Shown here: positions 57,071-64,000 of the stretch, piece by piece
How the letters are laid out: the number at the start of each line of letters is the position of its first letter
How positions within the stretch are numbered: position 1 is the first letter of the stretch
NCBI GenBank assembly: GCA_029204225.1
Contig: CM055096.1
Coordinates: 67,680,370 to 67,744,369 of the forward strand
DNA from: Diphasiastrum complanatum
Taxonomy: Eukaryota > Streptophyta > Lycopodiopsida > Lycopodiales > Lycopodiaceae
Direction: 5' to 3'
DNA: 64,000 bases
Notes under the pieces: generated by a model
The model's database searches: none
Told to the model about the DNA's origin: nothing
Seen by the model: the letters and a program-made list of their open reading frames with translations, nothing else
Translations under genes and position numbers: made by a program

Positions 57071-57470
57071 ACTGACGTTTGTTGCTGGTTAGCTTGCATG
57101 ATAGACCATTGCAGGCACTCTCTTTTTGTGGTGTTTCATCTAGTTTAGGGGATAGTGTCAAATATAGTAGGTTGATGGAAATTTGTGGCTAGGTGGTAAT
57201 CGAGTCCACACTCCTTTTGTTTTACTTCCATGTTATCTTTTACTTTTGCTATGGAGAACTAGCCACATGTAAGGACTTTCTACCACCGGAACTTGACATT
57301 TTTCATTGATTCAGTATGGTACCACACTATGTTATGCTCACATTATGAATATATCCAATCATTTCCTCTAGTCTATATCTATTTAAAATTATTATCTAAA
57401 CCTTGTGGAAAGAATTCGATAACATAAGTTGGTTAGACATTACAAATGAGAGAAAGCCTAGTGTGTGCAT
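57071..57470. other. No recognisable gene
   Basis: AT-rich flank between the repeat locus and the GA microsatellite; no motif recognised. Confidence 0.5.
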
Positions 57471-60325
<2,855 letters not shown>

Positions 60326-60740
60326 GTGAGAAATTGTCAAAAAATCAGCAAATCTAGCTTGATCAAAACCATGTAAATTGTACATAGGTGGGTCCCACAT
60401 GTGTGAATCCTTGTTGGCACGTGTGAGGTGAGGTCAAAGTAGTTTAGATCTCATTAATAGGGTTAGTTAGGCTTGTTTGGTTGATCAATGGTTTTGATTG
60501 CTCTTGATTGTGGGATCCAATATTGCTTTCTAGATCAAGATCTTGTGACTAGTTTTGCAATAGATAGTGTATCAATCAATCAATCACTCTTGGAGCCTTA
60601 TGTAGGTTCATTTATGGTCCTTTGTACTGTACTTTCAACAAAACTAACTCACAATACCAACAACATAACAATTAATATATGGTGTATCTGTGGTAAGATA
60701 AATCAAGCTGCCTACCAACTATCTATACAAAAGTAGCATC
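60326..60740 (+). repeat. Possible solo or truncated LTR
   Basis: TGTGAGAAATTGTCAAAA at 60326 resembles the LTR start of A, B and C in the + sense. It is followed by CCCACATGTGTGAATCC and GCACGTGTGAGG, related to the CACGTG palindrome of those LTRs. The right end and a primer site could not be placed, so it is a weak call. The 82-codon frame inside is not considered a gene. Confidence 0.35.
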
Positions 60741-60754
60741 AAATTACTATGATT

Positions 60755-61033
60755 CATAAAGCTTAAAAAGCTTTTTACTTGGCTTGATGGGTGTGTACAT
60801 TGGCTTACAATCCTATAGCTTGAACCTGTGTAACAATTCCTTGACATATTTGACTTGAGTTAGCCCCACCTCATGTCCTTTTTGCCACATTTCCACTCTC
60901 TAACAATAGTGCATTAGGTTGAGATCCTTCATCTCAACTTGATTCATGAGATCAGTCTTAAACAATGTCATGTCTATCATGTCTTGATTATTTCCAATGG
61001 TAATCGAGTCATCAACATAGAATGTTGATACCA
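60755..61033 (-). pseudogene. Copia RT thumb fragment
   Basis: Minus strand, from the LTR edge: STFYVDDSITIGNNQDM, KTDLMNQVEMKDLNLMHYC (stop), RVEMWQKGHEVGLTQVKYV, ELLHRFKL (stop) and TPIKPSKK. This is the RT region from YVDD through the thumb, of a lineage different from the RT at 63-64 kb. It is cut at the YVDD motif by the LTR on its right. Confidence 0.8.
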
Positions 61034-61951
61034 TGCTGGGGAATGGAAAGATTGGTCCAAGTTGAAGAATCGGATCGGGACGATCCTACTACTGTGCGTA
61101 AGCAGTGGTTAACTAGTTCTCTCAGTGCATGCACTACTACTACAGTAGGCAAACACAAAGAAATGAAGTAGAGCTTAATTGTGTAGTTGTCTGTGGAAGC
61201 AAAAGAGCAGACAATCAAAACAAAGCAATAAGAATGTCAGACAAGAAGACGTTGTAGCAAAGCATACAATCCTAACAAGAACTCTGAATGCAATAAAAGA
61301 CAGTGATTGATTCAGATTAGTGTATAGAAATACACGTTGCTTTGATGCTATGAGCACCAGATAGTAGTCAGTGAAACCGCATGCTCAAGAAGCTAACTCT
61401 GCTCTGTAAAAGCTATGAGCTTATTATTGACAAATCAGTCTAAATAAAGAATCGATGCATGAAAGCATCTACAATGTATGTCTCATAATCAGCATTTGTG
61501 ATTAGATTATAATAGCTATCTATATACAAATTTACATTTGTGTAGATGAGTGTACGAAAAGATGGCTTGGAGCCGTTGTGCTGTCTAGAGGAGATCGCGG
61601 CTACTATTGTCATTTTCCAAGTTGTTTGCATAGTACAGGAAGTGAGTGTGAGGAGGCTTCGAATATTCGGGCATCAAGCAAGTTGGTGTTGTGGCCAATT
61701 GGGTAGTCAACAAGTTGGACCTCCCGATAAGTTGGACAAGTCTACTAGTCAAGAGAGTCAATAAGTCAAACTCTCCGATATGTCGACCAAGTTGGGCTTC
61801 CCTGATAAGTCAACCAAGTCGATAAGTCGGGGGCCATTCTCTTGCCTGTCTTCAGTAATAGAGCTATGCAATAATGCATGTAAATTTTCAGCATTATGAA
61901 TGGGACTAGATTAACATGGAATTTAGGAGAGTAGAGGAGATAAATCCAACA
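61034..61951 (-). repeat. LTR of a minus-strand copia element
   Basis: 918 bp, TGCTGGGGAATGG...AAATCCAACA on the + strand (TGTTGGATTTATC...CCCCAGCA in sense). A purine tract and RNase H coding adjoin on the right, so it is the 3' LTR of that element. The left neighbour begins TGGTATCAAC in sense orientation, partly like a primer site, but reads on as the RT fragment above. Confidence 0.65.
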
Positions 61952-61961
61952 CCGCCCCTTA
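61952..61961 (-). other. Polypurine tract of the right-end copia element
   Basis: TAAGGGGCGG on the minus strand directly before the LTR start TGTTGGATTTATC. Confidence 0.7.
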
Positions 61962-62186
61962 ATTTGGATCCATCAATGACTTAATCTTTAAACTAAGCAA
62001 TGCACAAATTCTTTTGTGTGCATTAATGCTCAATGCCTTGGTGAACACATATGCAATCATCGTTTGACAGTACATTAAGCTCACTTCTCTGTTGACAATC
62101 TTACCCCTGACATAGTGATATCGAATTTCAATGTGCTTACTCCTAGAGTGAAATCTAGGGTTGGCCAATAAGGCAATGGCACTCTG
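61962..62186 (-). pseudogene. Copia RNase H C-terminal fragment
   Basis: Minus-strand reading: NQSAIALLANPRFHSRSKHI, then YHYVRGKIVNREVSL and DVFTKALSI-like AYVFTKALS, ending at the LTR. The conserved Asp of ADVFTKAL reads as Tyr in this frame. Coding stops exactly at NQSAIA, where unrelated LTR-like sequence begins at 62187. Confidence 0.85.
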
Positions 62187-62945
62187 ATTTTGCGAAGACC
62201 TTTGCGTAATTTTGCGAAGACCTTCGCGTAATTTGTATTTTTCGCATAACAGTTTACGTTCATTTCTGCAAAGTGACAGTTCACGTTTAAATCTGCAGAG
62301 AGACTGCTTATGACCGAAGCCACCGACTTGCATTAATTCATCAGCAAGTATTTTCTGAGAAGTCCTAACTGGATGGATGTTAGCACATCCTAGCCAATTG
62401 GATGACGCATTTGATGATCTAATTGCTTAGTATAAATAGCTGTTCATGATTCCACATCTAGAAAAAAAAGTATTGAAGCATGAAGATCAATCATCAAGTA
62501 TTGAATAGTTAGCATTCTCTCTCTCAAGCCTGCGAACTTGAACACTCTTGAGCATTCTAGCTCAGTTCCTTAGAGTTGATTAGAGATTGTTATTGCATTT
62601 ACAGCTTCTCAGTAGTTGCACTTAATTCAGACTTATATTTAGTCGCTCAGAGATAACTTAGAGTACTAGCTTTGATCCACAACTTGTTGTATACATTTAC
62701 ATCTGTTTTGTTTTTATACTGAATCAATATTATCTTCTTATTGCATTCAACTTCATCTTAGAATGTATGCGTTTCTGTAATTCTTCACGACTGATTATTT
62801 GTCTGATAATTCAATGCTTTAATGTTTGGCTACATAGTCACTATAGTTCTAATAAACTCAAAGTTAATTACTATAATATCAAACGTGATTTTCATCACTA
62901 ATGTTTTGTTCAAAATTGATAGGCGTAGTCATGCATAGAGAAAGA
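62187..62945 (+). repeat. LTR-like insertion separating RNase H from RT
   Basis: Non-coding block between RNase H (to 62186) and RT (from about 63010) of one element. It opens with two 22-bp units (62187-62230) containing TTTTGCGAAGACCT. It has GTATAAATAGC near 62431 and, at 62495-62540, a segment shared with 13756-13788. This suggests a + sense LTR of the family that also flanks element D. Exact termini and a target duplication were not found. Confidence 0.55.
62431..62441 (+). promoter_or_regulatory. TATA box in the inserted LTR-like block
   Basis: GTATAAATAGC, a good plant TATA match on the + strand. A pyrimidine-rich stretch (CTCTCTCTC) follows about 85 bases later, as in many plant LTRs. 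Confidence 0.5.
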
Positions 62946-63009
62946 GGAAGATAGTTTATTCAACTGCGCACGATAAGTTTTCTTTCTTATTGTTCAAATT
63001 TTTTTTGTT

Positions 63010-64000
63010 CGATTCTATTCGGCCTATCTTTTTCACACCTCTTTCCAACAATGTCAAAATTAGCCATGAATTGGCTGAGTGAGCTAACTGCAAAAGCGAT
63101 ATCAAGTCTTGTGCAGACAATTGCATACATGAGGGATCCAAGTATCGATTGATACAGATACGAGTCTCATCTGCACTTCTTCCTGCTTGGTCTAAGGACA
63201 TTGGTCCTTCAACAATCATAGGTCTATCGGTGAGTGAACTAATTTACAATTGATCAGATTATATATGATAAGAATGTTGTGAAGATATTGTTGCTGAGAT
63301 ATATAAATCAGCCAACTCGCTTTTTCTTTGTGAATCTGAATACCCAGACAGTAGTGAACTTCACCCAGATCAGTCATGTCGATTGATATAGATACTCTCT
63401 CATCTGCTCTTCTTCCTACTTGGTCTGAGGACATTGGTCCTTCAACAATCGTAGGTCTATCGGTGAGTGAGCTAATTTACAATTGATCAAATTATATCTG
63501 ATAAGAGTGTTGTGAAGATATCTTTGCTGAGATATATAAATCAACCATCTCACTCTGTCTTTGTGGATTTGAATATCCAGATAGTAGTGAGCTTCACCCA
63601 GATCAGTCATGTCGAACTCGAAAGACAGCATCTACTTAGCATCCTTCACCTAATCGGTATTGTTGTTGAAAAGCAATGTGTCGTCAACGTACAAGGTGAT
63701 TATAATGAAAGGATGTTGCACTGACTTGAAACAAACATTGGAATCGGCAATGCTTGGTTGAAAACCGTGTTGGATGAGGAATGTGTTGATCCTCTAAAAC
63801 CAAGCTCTTGTTGATTGCTTCAAGCCATAAAGTGTCTTATGGAGAATACAGACATGATGTTTCATACCTTTGTGAACATATCCTTCAGGCTGTAGTGTGT
63901 AGATGTCTTCTTCGATGACTCCATTGAGATAAGTTGTCTTTACATCGAGTTGATGTACTTCAAGGTCAATTGCTGTAGCATAGAGGAAAACAACAACAAG
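63010..64000 (-). pseudogene. Copia reverse transcriptase with internal tandem duplication, runs off the window
   Basis: In sense order from the right edge: AIDLEVHQLDVKTTYLNGVI, EEDIYTLQPEGYVHKG, TLYGLKQSTRAWF (stop), FIIITLYVDDTLLFNNN near 63680. Then the thumb block DMTDLGEAHYYLDIQIHK...CKLAHSPIDL occurs twice (63379-63611 and 63145-63378). It ends with LGSLMYAIVCTRLDIAFAV to about 63020. The duplication introduces frame breaks. The N-terminal part lies beyond 64000. Lineage differs from A and B. Confidence 0.9.
63145..63611. repeat. Tandem duplication of about 234 bp within RT
   Basis: Unit 1 is 63145-63378 and unit 2 is 63379-63611, each from TCGATTGATA or its equivalent to CAGATCAGTCATG. 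They share TTGGTCTRAGGACATTGGTCC and ATCGGTGAGTGARCTAATTT. About 20 differences separate them, so the duplication is not recent. Confidence 0.92.

Overview
The window is AT-rich nuclear DNA from a large-genome land plant. It is almost entirely transposable elements stacked and nested in one another. A gymnosperm-like genome would fit the dense, decayed Ty1/copia content and the absence of a recognisable intact host gene, but nothing here proves the taxon. Calls rest on reading the sequence by eye, without database searches.

Layout. 1-4.5 kb: two decayed + strand Ty1/copia fragments of one family, with one 3' LTR. 5.2-13.5 kb: a decayed + strand copia element (D) split by a full-length minus-strand copia element A (5875-12305). 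A has 655-bp LTRs differing at one base, a 1317-codon open polyprotein and target duplication AGATC. 13.8-17.2 kb: remains of an autonomous CACTA (En/Spm) DNA transposon. 17.2-19.0 kb: a Ty3/gypsy RT-RNase H-integrase relic. 19.4-21.2 kb: a copia relic (E). 21.2-23.8 kb: the 3' part of a minus-strand copia element (C) related to A and B.

23.9-31.2 kb: a 7.3-kb LTR element with a roughly 6.5-kb interior and no credible gene (LARD-like). It has target duplication CATAT and an initiator-Met tRNA primer site, and a 1.09-kb non-autonomous CACTA element sits inside it. A diverged, opposite-strand copy at 43.4-47.3 kb lacks that CACTA element, and a third piece with an LTR lies at 49.3-50.0 kb. 31.2-43.4 kb is mostly unrecognised AT-rich DNA with a few decayed coding relics.

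47.3-49.1 kb: two fused minus-strand copia fragments. 50.9-56.8 kb: a second full-length minus-strand copia element (B) with 653-bp LTRs identical by eye, target duplication CTTTC and a 1316-codon open polyprotein, inserted in a 220-bp tandem repeat. 57-60.3 kb: unrecognised DNA with a long GA microsatellite. 60.3-64 kb: copia LTRs and minus-strand RT/RNase H relics, including a tandemly duplicated RT segment that continues past the window edge.

How the parts work together. Only A and B look able to encode a complete gag-protease-integrase-RT-RNase H polyprotein. The LARD family needs proteins from elsewhere, and it uses the same type of tRNA primer site as A and B. Several of these LTRs or interiors share a CACGTG-centred palindrome.
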